From the NCBI GenBank assembly GCA_910585815.1, contig CAJUFJ010000081.1:1-9894 (forward strand): a stretch of DNA of 9,894 nt, in the 5' to 3' direction. The notes beneath the pieces are model-generated. The model had not been told where the DNA came from. It saw only the letters and a list, made by a program, of their open reading frames with translations, and made no database searches. The DNA comes from an uncultured Oscillospiraceae bacterium. GTDB lineage: Bacteria > Bacillota > Clostridia > Oscillospirales > Oscillospiraceae. Below are positions 1 to 5,570 of this stretch, piece after piece (within the stretch, counting starts at the first letter, position 1; every line of letters begins with the position of its first letter). A program made the translations under genes and the position numbers.

Positions 1-598
1 CGGAGTGTCGGCCTCCCGCCCTGGCTTTTTGTGTCCTTCTGTACGCCGTTAGAAGTCCGTTTTGGCGGGTGCAGGTCGAATCGTACTGCCCCCCTATCGA
101 CCGCAACCGGAAAGCCTTGAAACAGCAGGGCTGTTTTGCCTCTAAAGCGTTACATATCAGCCCTATCTTTGCGGCGGGGTCCCCCCGTCCATTTCTACGC
201 AATTAGAAACCCATTTTTGAGGGTGCAGGTCAGATCGTATTACCCCCTGTGCGACCGCCTCTTGAACGTCCTGAAAACAGGCCGTTGGATGGGACCTAAA
301 TGCGTAGGCTGGCGGGCAGATTTAGGGCTGTCAGCCAAAGTGACGGATAGAGGAGCTATGTAGAAAGAGTTACCCCCATTTTCGGGAGAACAGATATAAA
401 CACCTTACCCTTTTCCGATACCCACGAAAAAAGCCTGTGTTTTCAATGCCTCTGGGAGCTACTTTTTCTACGCCTGACCCCAATTTTTGCCCCACTCCTG
501 ACTGACGCATTATCAAGGCGGCCTTTTCTTCGTTGGACTGTCAGGGTATGCCGCTGTGTCTGCCATACCTCCGCCAATATCGCCTCCGCTCGGCATAA
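1..598. other. Non-genic, decayed mobile-element flank
   Basis: I see no convincing complete gene in this stretch. Short open frames exist (for example 136-363 on the + strand, and a frame open from the window edge to a TAG at 204-206), but none has a good ribosome binding site or a product I recognise. The stretch contains a diverged tandem repeat (listed separately). A weaker third match to its start lies near 464-490 (TTTCTACGC followed by CCCAATTTTTG). Because a large-serine-recombinase fragment follows directly, the likeliest reading is intergenic or decayed DNA from an integrated element. That is inference from context. Confidence 0.5.
37..286. repeat. Diverged tandem repeat, two copies about 155 bp apart
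   Basis: Copy A starts near 37 and copy B near 192. Shared blocks in the same order are TACGC, TTAGAA, GGTGCAGGTC (exact in both), TCGTA, a CCCCC run, CGACCGC and a GAAA-rich tail ending in CAG/GGC..GTT. Each unit is about 95 bp and clearly diverged. When translated, both copies give a peptide of the form YA[VI]RxPFxRVQVxSY, but in different frames of the + strand. So they are either duplicated decayed coding DNA or repeated non-coding DNA with an incidental open frame. The function is unknown. Confidence 0.55.
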
Positions 599-1267
599 GG
601 GTTTGGGACTATCCCAACAAGCAAAAACGGACATGGCCCGGCAGGGCCAAAAGGGGCCGTTTTTCAGGAGTGTGGCCACACTCCCTATGGTTATTATCAC
701 TGTGTCAAAAATGGACAGGGTCTCAGTCAATGCTCCATGCACTATGTCCGGTACGATGTTCTCTATAGCTTCGTTCTCTCCCGTCTGCAATATTGGATTG
801 AAGCCGTACAGCAGGACGAGCAAGCCATACTAGATAGGCTTTCCAAGTCCTCTATCACGGAGCAAGCCGCCGCCATGAAACGGGCCACGCATGAAAAGAG
901 ACGGGCAGAAAAGCGGCTCAATGAACTTGACAACCTGTTAGCCAAGATTTACGAGGACAGACTAAACGAGAAAATCAACGAGCGCAATTTCTCTATGCTG
1001 TCCCAGAAATACCAGCAGGAGCAAGGCGAACTTGAAACCAAGATAGAAGCGTTGACGGCCCAGCTTGCCAGCACCAAGGAACAAGAGGACAGTGTAAACA
1101 AGTGGGTGGAGTTAATCAAGCAGTTTTCCAGCCCCACGGAGCTGACCGCCGAACTACTTAATACCTTGATTGAAAAAATCCTTGTTCATGAAGCCACTAA
1201 GGACGCAGACGGCAACCGAACACAAGAAATTGAAATCATTTACCGCTTTGTCGGCAAGATTTATTGA
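599..1267 (+). pseudogene. C-terminal fragment of a large serine recombinase (zinc ribbon, coiled coil, DUF4368)
   Basis: The frame is open from just after a TAA at 596 to a TAA after 1264. Recognisable family sequence begins near 668-690 (ECGH, then YYHCVKNGQGLSQCSMHY at about 692-742), which matches the recombinase zinc beta-ribbon. It continues through YDVLYSFVLSRLQYW into a long charged coiled coil (about 810-1130). It ends in the DUF4368-like tail (LIEKILVHE...TQEIEIIYRFVGKIY). The N-terminal resolvase catalytic domain with its active Ser, and the recombinase core, are absent. The 599-667 segment does not look like recombinase, so the gene is truncated at its 5' side near an 18-bp palindrome. 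Full-length members of the Tn4451/Tn1549-associated family have roughly 500-600 residues; only about 200 remain. An internal ATG at 737 could start a 176-residue peptide, but it has no evident ribosome binding site. It is a relic of an integrative element and should be catalytically dead. Confidence 0.8.
667..684. repeat. Perfect 18-bp palindrome at the break of the recombinase fragment
   Basis: GGAGTGTGGCCACACTCC equals its own reverse complement. It sits where recognisable recombinase sequence begins, so it may mark a deletion or recombination junction. It could also simply be a hairpin-prone site, or chance. Confidence 0.6.
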
Positions 1268-1325
1268 TGTCTTTAACTATGTTACTCCGGGACCTCATCC
1301 TTACCAAGTGATTGGAAACCTCGGG

Positions 1326-1349
1326 AGTGCCACTGTTTGGCACTTTTTG
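1326..1349 (+). terminator. Rho-independent terminator after the recombinase fragment
   Basis: A perfect 7-bp stem (AGTGCCA / TGGCACT) with a 5-nt loop (CTGTT) is followed on the + strand by TTTTG. It lies about 60 bp after the recombinase stop codon. On the - strand no T-run follows the stem, so it should not stop the sorbitol operon transcript. Confidence 0.65.
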
Positions 1350-1410
1350 TTGCGGAAGCGTATAGTCTCTAGCACTTTCCTGTCCGTTGACTCCGTCCGC
1401 TTTTTTCCGC

Positions 1411-1432
1411 GTGTGGGTCACGGTGTGGGTCA
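1411..1432. repeat. Short direct repeat GTGTGGGTCA
   Basis: Two exact copies of GTGTGGGTCA (1411-1420 and 1423-1432) are separated by CG. They lie in the gene-free strip between the recombinase terminator and the HAD remnant. On the - strand the repeat reads as a Thr-His repeat (THTVTHT) inside a 79-codon open frame that I do not recognise. It may be coding debris from the former element. Confidence 0.4.
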
Positions 1433-1455
1433 AACCCAAAAACGCAGGGAACACC

Positions 1456-1726
1456 TCAAAGAGCAGAAGTCCCAACTTGATTGCCCGCTCCTGTTCTTTT
1501 TACAGGTAACAGTTTACCATGGGGGAACGTGAAATACACGCCCTGCGCTCGAAAGGAAGTCAAGATTTCCCGCATTCCAACTCCGCCGATATCTGCTACC
1601 GCCGCTGGGAAGTCCAGCCGGGGGAACTTGACCGAACTGTTTTGCCATCTTCACCCAACTATCCCGGAAAAGCCGCTCCGTGTCGAACAGCAGGCCATCC
1701 ATATCAAAGATCGCACCTTTTTTCAT
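1456..1726 (-). pseudogene. Truncated, frameshifted HAD-superfamily hydrolase (beta-phosphoglucomutase-like)
   Basis: The start MKKGAIFDMDGLLFDTERLFRDSW is a textbook HAD motif I: the DxD nucleophile pair lies in FDMDGLLFDTE, typical of phosphatases and phosphomutases of the PGMB/CbbY type. Family-like sequence runs to about residue 35 (KQFGQVP). The frame then shifts at a run of five G on the + strand (1620-1624). Removing one base restores a HAD-like continuation (PRLDFPAAV...GGVGMREIL). Homology fades near 1545 and that frame stops at 1456-1458. About 65 recognisable residues remain of a usual 210-230, and motifs II-IV are missing, so no enzyme can be made. The start codon overlaps the pgi stop as ATGA, so the intact gene was the translationally coupled last gene of the operon. 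If functional it probably dephosphorylated a sugar phosphate; that is inference. Confidence 0.75.
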
Positions 1727-3057
1727 GATTTCAGGCGGGCCTCCAGTGCCTCCTGCATATTCTCATAGCCAGGTTTGCCCAGCAGGGCAAACATGTTCTT
1801 CTTATAGGCCTCCACTCCCGGCTGATCAAAGGGATTCACTCCGATCATATAGCCGGAAACGGCCAGACTTTTCCAGAAGAAATAGACCAGCTCACCGAAG
1901 GTGTAGTCGTCCAGCCGGTCCAGGGTAATGATCAGATTGGGAGCACCACCGTCCACATGGGCCAGAAGGGTACCTTTCATGGCCTTTTCATTCATCTCCT
2001 GGAGAGAGACCCCGGCAGCGAAGTTCAAACCGTCTGCATTGACCGGATCGTTGGGGATGGTAAGGGTATGTCGGGTATGCTCCACCCACAGCACCGTCTC
2101 AAACATGATCCGGGAGCCGTCCTGGATAAACTGGCCGATGGAGTGCAGGTCGGTGGTGAAGTTGGCGGACACCGGGAACAGACCCTTGCCGTCCTTGCCC
2201 TCGGACTCGGCCATGAGCTGCTTGTACCACTCGCCGAACATGGTCAGGGCGGGCTCATAGCTGGCCAGCAGCTCCACCCGCTTGCCCTTCATCAGCATAA
2301 GGAAGCGCAAGGCGGCGTAGAGCATGACATCGTTCCCCAGGAAATTGGGATTTTCATAGACCTCACAGGAATGGAGACAGCCCTCCATCACCCTGTCAAT
2401 GTCCATACCGCCCGCCGCCATGGGCAGCAGGCCCACAGCGCTGAGACAGGAGAAGCGGCCGCCGATGTTGTCGGGAACCACGAAAGTTTTGTAGCCCTTT
2501 TGCTCCGCCATTTCCCGCAAGGCCCCCTTAGTCCTGTCGGTGGTGGCATAGATGCGATCCCGGGCCCCAGATATCCCGTAGCGCCGCTCCAGTTCCGCCC
2601 GGAAGATACGGAAGGCGGCGGCGGGCTCGGTGGTGGTACCCGATTTTGAGATCACGTTGACGGAGAAGTCCCGCTCCCCGATGATGTTGAGGATATCCTG
2701 CATATAGTCTGCGCTGAGGTTGCTACCCGCAAAGTAGACCTCTACGCCCTTCTCCCGGAGCTGGTTGCCGAAAGGGCCTTTGACAAACTCCAGCCCCGCC
2801 CGGGCACCCAGGTAACTGCCGCCAATGCCAATCACCACCAACACCTGGCTCTGCTCCTGAATACGCTTGGCCGCCGCCTTGATCCGGGCAAATTCCTCCT
2901 TGTCGTAGGTGTAAGGAAGTTCCAGCCAGCCCAGCATCTCATGCCCCGGTCCGGTGTGGCGTGTCAGAGTGCCGAAAGCCGCCTCAGCCAGAGGACGGAC
3001 ATACTCCAGCTCATGGTCTCGCAGCCCCACATTCTCATAATTCAGTTTGATGGACAT
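1723..3057 (-). CDS. pgi: Glucose-6-phosphate isomerase
   Basis: This cytoplasmic enzyme interconverts glucose-6-phosphate and fructose-6-phosphate. The protein is 444 residues, the normal size for Firmicutes Pgi. Visible signatures are the sugar-phosphate-binding SIS-type segments GIGGSYLGAR (about 77-86) and SKSGTTTEP (about 137-145), GGRFSCLSAVG (about 199-209), and the C-terminal family signature GYMIGVNPFDQPGVEAYKK (about 402-420). I place the start at the ATG at 3057 because GAGG lies upstream at suitable spacing. A GTG at 3066, overlapping the srlB stop as GTGA, would add three residues. It lies 5 bp after srlB and overlaps the HAD remnant by 4 bp, so it belongs to the operon. SrlD makes fructose-6-phosphate, so a local Pgi would feed glucose-6-phosphate to the pentose phosphate or polymer pathways, or balance the pools. 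Whether it is the cell's only pgi cannot be told from this window. Confidence 0.95.
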   Translation of the reverse strand: MSIKLNYENVGLRDHELEYVRPLAEAAFGTLTRHTGPGHEMLGWLELPYTYDKEEFARIKAAAKRIQEQSQVLVVIGIGGSYLGARAGLEFVKGPFGNQLREKGVEVYFAGSNLSADYMQDILNIIGERDFSVNVISKSGTTTEPAAAFRIFRAELERRYGISGARDRIYATTDRTKGALREMAEQKGYKTFVVPDNIGGRFSCLSAVGLLPMAAGGMDIDRVMEGCLHSCEVYENPNFLGNDVMLYAALRFLMLMKGKRVELLASYEPALTMFGEWYKQLMAESEGKDGKGLFPVSANFTTDLHSIGQFIQDGSRIMFETVLWVEHTRHTLTIPNDPVNADGLNFAAGVSLQEMNEKAMKGTLLAHVDGGAPNLIITLDRLDDYTFGELVYFFWKSLAVSGYMIGVNPFDQPGVEAYKKNMFALLGKPGYENMQEALEARLKS

Positions 3058-3062
3058 GTTCC

Positions 3063-3428
3063 TCACTCCTCTATGATCTGGATTACCGTCCCTACCGTCA
3101 GCTCGGGCAGAGGCTTGTTCTCCACATAAATGGTGCCTAGAAGGTCCACCTCGGACTGGCCGCTGAAATTGAAGGTGCAGTGACCCAGTCCGGCCAGGGT
3201 GGTGGGGGCCTCACTGCCCACGGCAGTGATCTTGTAAGACTGCCCACCGATCTTCACCGTCTGGCCCACGGAGATGGTCCCGTTGATGGGGGCCACATCC
3301 ACCCAAAAGCAGAAATCCTTAATCTCGTCCGGGGCGCTGTCGCCGAACAGAACAAACATGTTATTTTCCAGAAATTCCTCGGCGAACTCGCCCTTGTCTT
3401 TGATGGTATTTTCATAGATAATCTTCAT
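3063..3428 (-). CDS. srlB: PTS glucitol/sorbitol-specific IIA component, lacking the usual phospho-His
   Basis: This is the cytoplasmic IIA protein of the sorbitol phosphotransferase system. It should pass phosphate from HPr to the IIB domain of SrlE. It has 121 residues, against about 123 for E. coli SrlB, and aligns along its whole length: SAPDEIKDFCF (about 31-41), YKITAVGS (65-72), LGHCTFNFSG (81-90), LLGTIYVE (97-104). The start at 3428 has a strong AGGAGG seven bases upstream. The same frame stays open further upstream to 3644, but that is inside srlE and is not used. The oddity is the family's CFxH segment, with His at 43 in E. coli SrlB as I recall it. Here it reads CFWVDV, so position 43 is Val (codon 3300-3302) and position 45 is also Val. 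The only other conserved His is H83 in LGH. Either this is a divergent IIA that uses another residue, or it does not transfer phosphate. Family assignment is secure; activity is uncertain. Confidence 0.9.
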   Translation of the reverse strand: MKIIYENTIKDKGEFAEEFLENNMFVLFGDSAPDEIKDFCFWVDVAPINGTISVGQTVKIGGQSYKITAVGSEAPTTLAGLGHCTFNFSGQSEVDLLGTIYVENKPLPELTVGTVIQIIEE

Positions 3429-3452
3429 ATCAAAACCTCCTGTTTGTGATGG

Positions 3453-3504
3453 GGCATCCCCCTGCCGCCGCCGCTGTGGGGGCGGTAGCGGGCAGGGGAA
3501 TGCC
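3453..3504 (-). other. Intercistronic hairpin between srlE and srlB
   Basis: In the 94-bp gap between the srlE stop and the srlB start, the arms GGCATCCCCCTGCC (3453-3466) and GGCAGGGGAATGCC (3491-3504) pair over 14 positions. The one DNA mismatch becomes a G-U pair in the transcript. An inner CCGCC/GGCGG stem (3468-3472 with 3481-3485) extends it. No T-run follows in the direction of transcription; the srlB ribosome binding site comes about 15 nt later. It is therefore not a classical terminator. An mRNA stability or processing element that sets IIA relative to IIBC levels is a plausible inference. Confidence 0.7.
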
Positions 3505-3522
3505 AAAGGAAAGGAGATACGC

Positions 3523-4527
3523 CTAAGCGTATAGCCCGAAACTGGCCGCGTAAGCCAGCAGGACTCGGAGCCAGCCGGTGGCGAAGCGGGAATACATGAC
3601 AGACACCACGCCCACCTCAATGGTCTCGGTCTCGGCCTCGGCAAGGCCCAGACCCACGGGGATAAAGTCGCAGGCCCCCTGGCAGTTGATGGCGAACAGG
3701 GCGGGCAGGGCCAACTGGGGGGCGATGTTGCCCTTGCCGATCTCGGCGCCCACCAGAGTGCCGATGATCTGGGCTATCACAGCGCCAGGCCCCAGCAGAG
3801 CGGACAGGCCGGGGATGGAGCAGATCAAGCCCAAGGACACCAGGCCGAAGATGTTGCCCGCCAGAGGGGTGAGGATCCGGGCGAAGGCATCTCCGAAGCC
3901 GGAGCCGTTGATGATGCCGATGAGCATGGACACGAAGGCCATGAAGGGCAGCAGGGTGGTAATACAGGTCTGGATGGCGTCCCGGGCGGCCTGATAGAAG
4001 GTGTTGACCACCTTGCCGGCCCCCAGGCCGATCCTGGTGACCAGGGACTTGTTTTCCTGCTTGGCCAGGGTCTCGGACACCTTCTGGTTGGCGGTGAACT
4101 TCACGCCCTCGTCCTTTTTGGCCTCCGCCTTGGGTGCAGGAGCGGCGGAGCCGTCGGCGGGGGAGACCTGCTCGCTGGTGACGGCGGAGACATAAATCTC
4201 CGGCACGATGTACTGTGCCATGGGGCCGGACTTGCCCACGGGCATAACGTTGACGGTGGGGATGCCCTTCTTGGGGTAGATGCCGCAGCGCAGAGTGCCG
4301 CCGCAGTCGATGATGGCCAGGGCGATCTCCTCCTCGGGGCACTTGGTCTTAAAGCCGTTCACCGGAGTCAGGCCAGTGAGCTCCACGATCTTGGCCAGGC
4401 ACTCGGGCTCGGCGCCTCCGCCGGTGATGTACATGACCTTGTTTTTTTCTGCGGTGGGAGTGATGGTCAGAGGACCGCCGAAGCCGCCGGGGCCCCGCTG
4501 GATCCGGATAGAACGATAATCAGCCAT
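3523..4527 (-). CDS. srlE: PTS glucitol/sorbitol-specific IIBC component
   Basis: This is a membrane-bound subunit of the sorbitol PTS. Its N-terminal IIB domain (about 1-120) carries the phosphocysteine motif IIDCGGTLRCGIYPKKGIP, with Cys75 in DCGG. An Ala/Lys-rich linker (about 120-150) leads into the second part of the membrane domain (about 160-334), with hydrophobic stretches around 195-208, 224-240, 246-262 and 318-333. It has 334 residues, slightly longer than the roughly 320 of E. coli SrlE because of the linker. ATG at 4527 is preceded by GAGGAGG and lies 13 bp after the srlA stop. With SrlA it forms the translocation channel and phosphorylates sorbitol to sorbitol-6-phosphate during uptake. 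The phospho-acceptor Cys is intact, unlike the His of the partner IIA. Confidence 0.95.
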   Translation of the reverse strand: MADYRSIRIQRGPGGFGGPLTITPTAEKNKVMYITGGGAEPECLAKIVELTGLTPVNGFKTKCPEEEIALAIIDCGGTLRCGIYPKKGIPTVNVMPVGKSGPMAQYIVPEIYVSAVTSEQVSPADGSAAPAPKAEAKKDEGVKFTANQKVSETLAKQENKSLVTRIGLGAGKVVNTFYQAARDAIQTCITTLLPFMAFVSMLIGIINGSGFGDAFARILTPLAGNIFGLVSLGLICSIPGLSALLGPGAVIAQIIGTLVGAEIGKGNIAPQLALPALFAINCQGACDFIPVGLGLAEAETETIEVGVVSVMYSRFATGWLRVLLAYAASFGLYA

Positions 4528-4540
4528 ATTTCTCTCCTCC

Positions 4541-5092
4541 TCACTTTGCGGTCTTAAACGCGCGGCTCAGGGTGACACCCTGCTGCTTTTCTACCATTTT
4601 GGTGGTAAACTCGGTGGCCCAGCCGGATATAAAGTTGGCCGCAAGGCCCACCAGCAAATACCGTACCGCCAGGGGAGTGGTGTCCAGGCCCAGGGCGGTG
4701 ATGCCGTTGGCGATGCCCAGCCAGATGAACAGCTCGGAGGCGTTGATGTGGGGGAACAGGCCGTTGTTGGTGTGGCAGTGGTAGGTGACGGAGGCATAGA
4801 AGCAGGGCTTGTAGAACTCGGGCATGAACTTGCCCATGGACAGGGCCATGGGGTTGCCCAGCATGAAGGCGCTGACAAAGGGGAGCACCGCATACCGCAG
4901 GACCGGGTTTCCGGTGCAGACGGTGGCCAGTTTCGTGACTGTCTTCTCTCCGGCGATGGCCATAATGGCGTTCATCAGCACCAGGAGCATGACAATGGTG
5001 GGGATAATGCCGGTGACCCAGCTCATGAACTGCTGTCCGCCCAGAGTGAACAGGTTCATGAAGCCGGCGGCTAAATTGACGATAAAGTCCAT
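4541..5092 (-). CDS. srlA: PTS glucitol/sorbitol-specific IIC component
   Basis: This integral membrane subunit forms the sorbitol channel together with the C-terminal half of SrlE. It has 183 residues, against about 187 in E. coli SrlA. Hydrophobic segments lie at about 24-47, 63-83, 121-137 and 142-158. Family-typical stretches include GNPVLRYAVLPFVSAFMLGNPMA split over about 61-83, and FYASVTYHCHTNNGLFPHIN around 98-117. The ATG at 5092 has AAAGGCGG about eight bases upstream, a weaker site than those of its neighbours. It lies 24 bp after gutM and 13 bp before srlE. The splitting of the IIC function between two genes is characteristic of the glucitol PTS family. Confidence 0.94.
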   Translation of the reverse strand: MDFIVNLAAGFMNLFTLGGQQFMSWVTGIIPTIVMLLVLMNAIMAIAGEKTVTKLATVCTGNPVLRYAVLPFVSAFMLGNPMALSMGKFMPEFYKPCFYASVTYHCHTNNGLFPHINASELFIWLGIANGITALGLDTTPLAVRYLLVGLAANFISGWATEFTTKMVEKQQGVTLSRAFKTAK

Positions 5093-5116
5093 AGATATCC
5101 GCCTTTCGTATTTGTT

Positions 5117-5554
5117 TTAGGTTTTGATCACACCGGCCAGGGTCCGACCTGCCCGCTGGAAGGGGGAGGGCGGCTCAGGGATCACCTCGCCGGCCATAAA
5201 TTTGTTGTAGGTGTTGCTGGCGTCCAGAATCGCCTTGCGCAGGTTTTTTCCGTATTTGGGCAGGTCGGCCTGGGTGAGCCCGCCCACATATTTGCCCTCG
5301 AAGCCGGGAAGGTTGGTGACCCGGGCAAAGCAGGTGACTCCCATCAGCTTTTTGCCTTCTTGGATGACACCGTTCTCGTCGATCCGGAACATAACGATGG
5401 CCCCGGCATGAAACCCGCCGGACTTCCGCCCGCAGGCCACCTTGCCCTTTCGCCGCAGCTTGACGAACTCCCTGGAGAAATGGCGCATTTGAATGACGCT
5501 GAGCACTCCCTGCAGCAGGAACATGGCCCCTAAGAGCAGCGCAAGTTGAATCAC
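5117..5554 (-). CDS. gutM: Glucitol operon activator protein GutM
   Basis: GutM proteins are found in sorbitol operons and promote their expression; the mechanism is unclear to me. This copy has 145 residues, somewhat longer than the roughly 119 of E. coli GutM because of a Pro-rich tail (EVIPEPPSPFQRAG, about 123-136). One hydrophobic segment near the N-terminus (about 3-22) suggests membrane anchoring. The family core follows: LRRKGKVACGRKSGGFHAGAI (split over about 33-53), VMFRIDENGVIQEGKKLMGV, and ARVTNLPGFEGKYVGGL (about 77-93). I chose the GTG at 5554 as start because AAGGAGG lies eight bases upstream and the family begins at this hydrophobic segment; an in-frame upstream ATG would fall inside gutR. 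It lies 16 bp after gutR and 24 bp before srlA. Confidence 0.9.
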   Translation of the reverse strand: MIQLALLLGAMFLLQGVLSVIQMRHFSREFVKLRRKGKVACGRKSGGFHAGAIVMFRIDENGVIQEGKKLMGVTCFARVTNLPGFEGKYVGGLTQADLPKYGKNLRKAILDASNTYNKFMAGEVIPEPPSPFQRAGRTLAGVIKT

Positions 5555-5570
5555 GGTAAAAACCTCCTTA

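Noticed and set aside
37..286. CRISPR array or iteron-type origin
   Set aside because: Only two diverged copies of about 95 bp are present; there are no short regular repeats with unique spacers and no replication gene in the window.
443..823. - strand frame of 126 codons over the recombinase break
   Set aside because: It is antisense to the recombinase fragment over about a third of its length, with unlikely composition and no start context. It is treated as chance.
1957..2649. + strand frame of 230 codons opposite pgi
   Set aside because: It is an antisense shadow of pgi, rich in His and Gly, with no ribosome binding site or family resemblance.
3453..3504. Terminator within the operon
   Set aside because: There is no U-tract after the stem in the transcript, and the next gene's ribosome binding site follows soon after.
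3429..3644. Upstream extension of srlB
   Set aside because: It runs into srlE and through the intercistronic hairpin. The ATG at 3428 has an ideal AGGAGG and matches the family start.
3617..4342. Long - strand frame overlapping srlE
   Set aside because: It is an Arg/Gly/His-rich shadow frame of the GC-rich srlE gene. srlE itself has clear domains and a good ribosome binding site.
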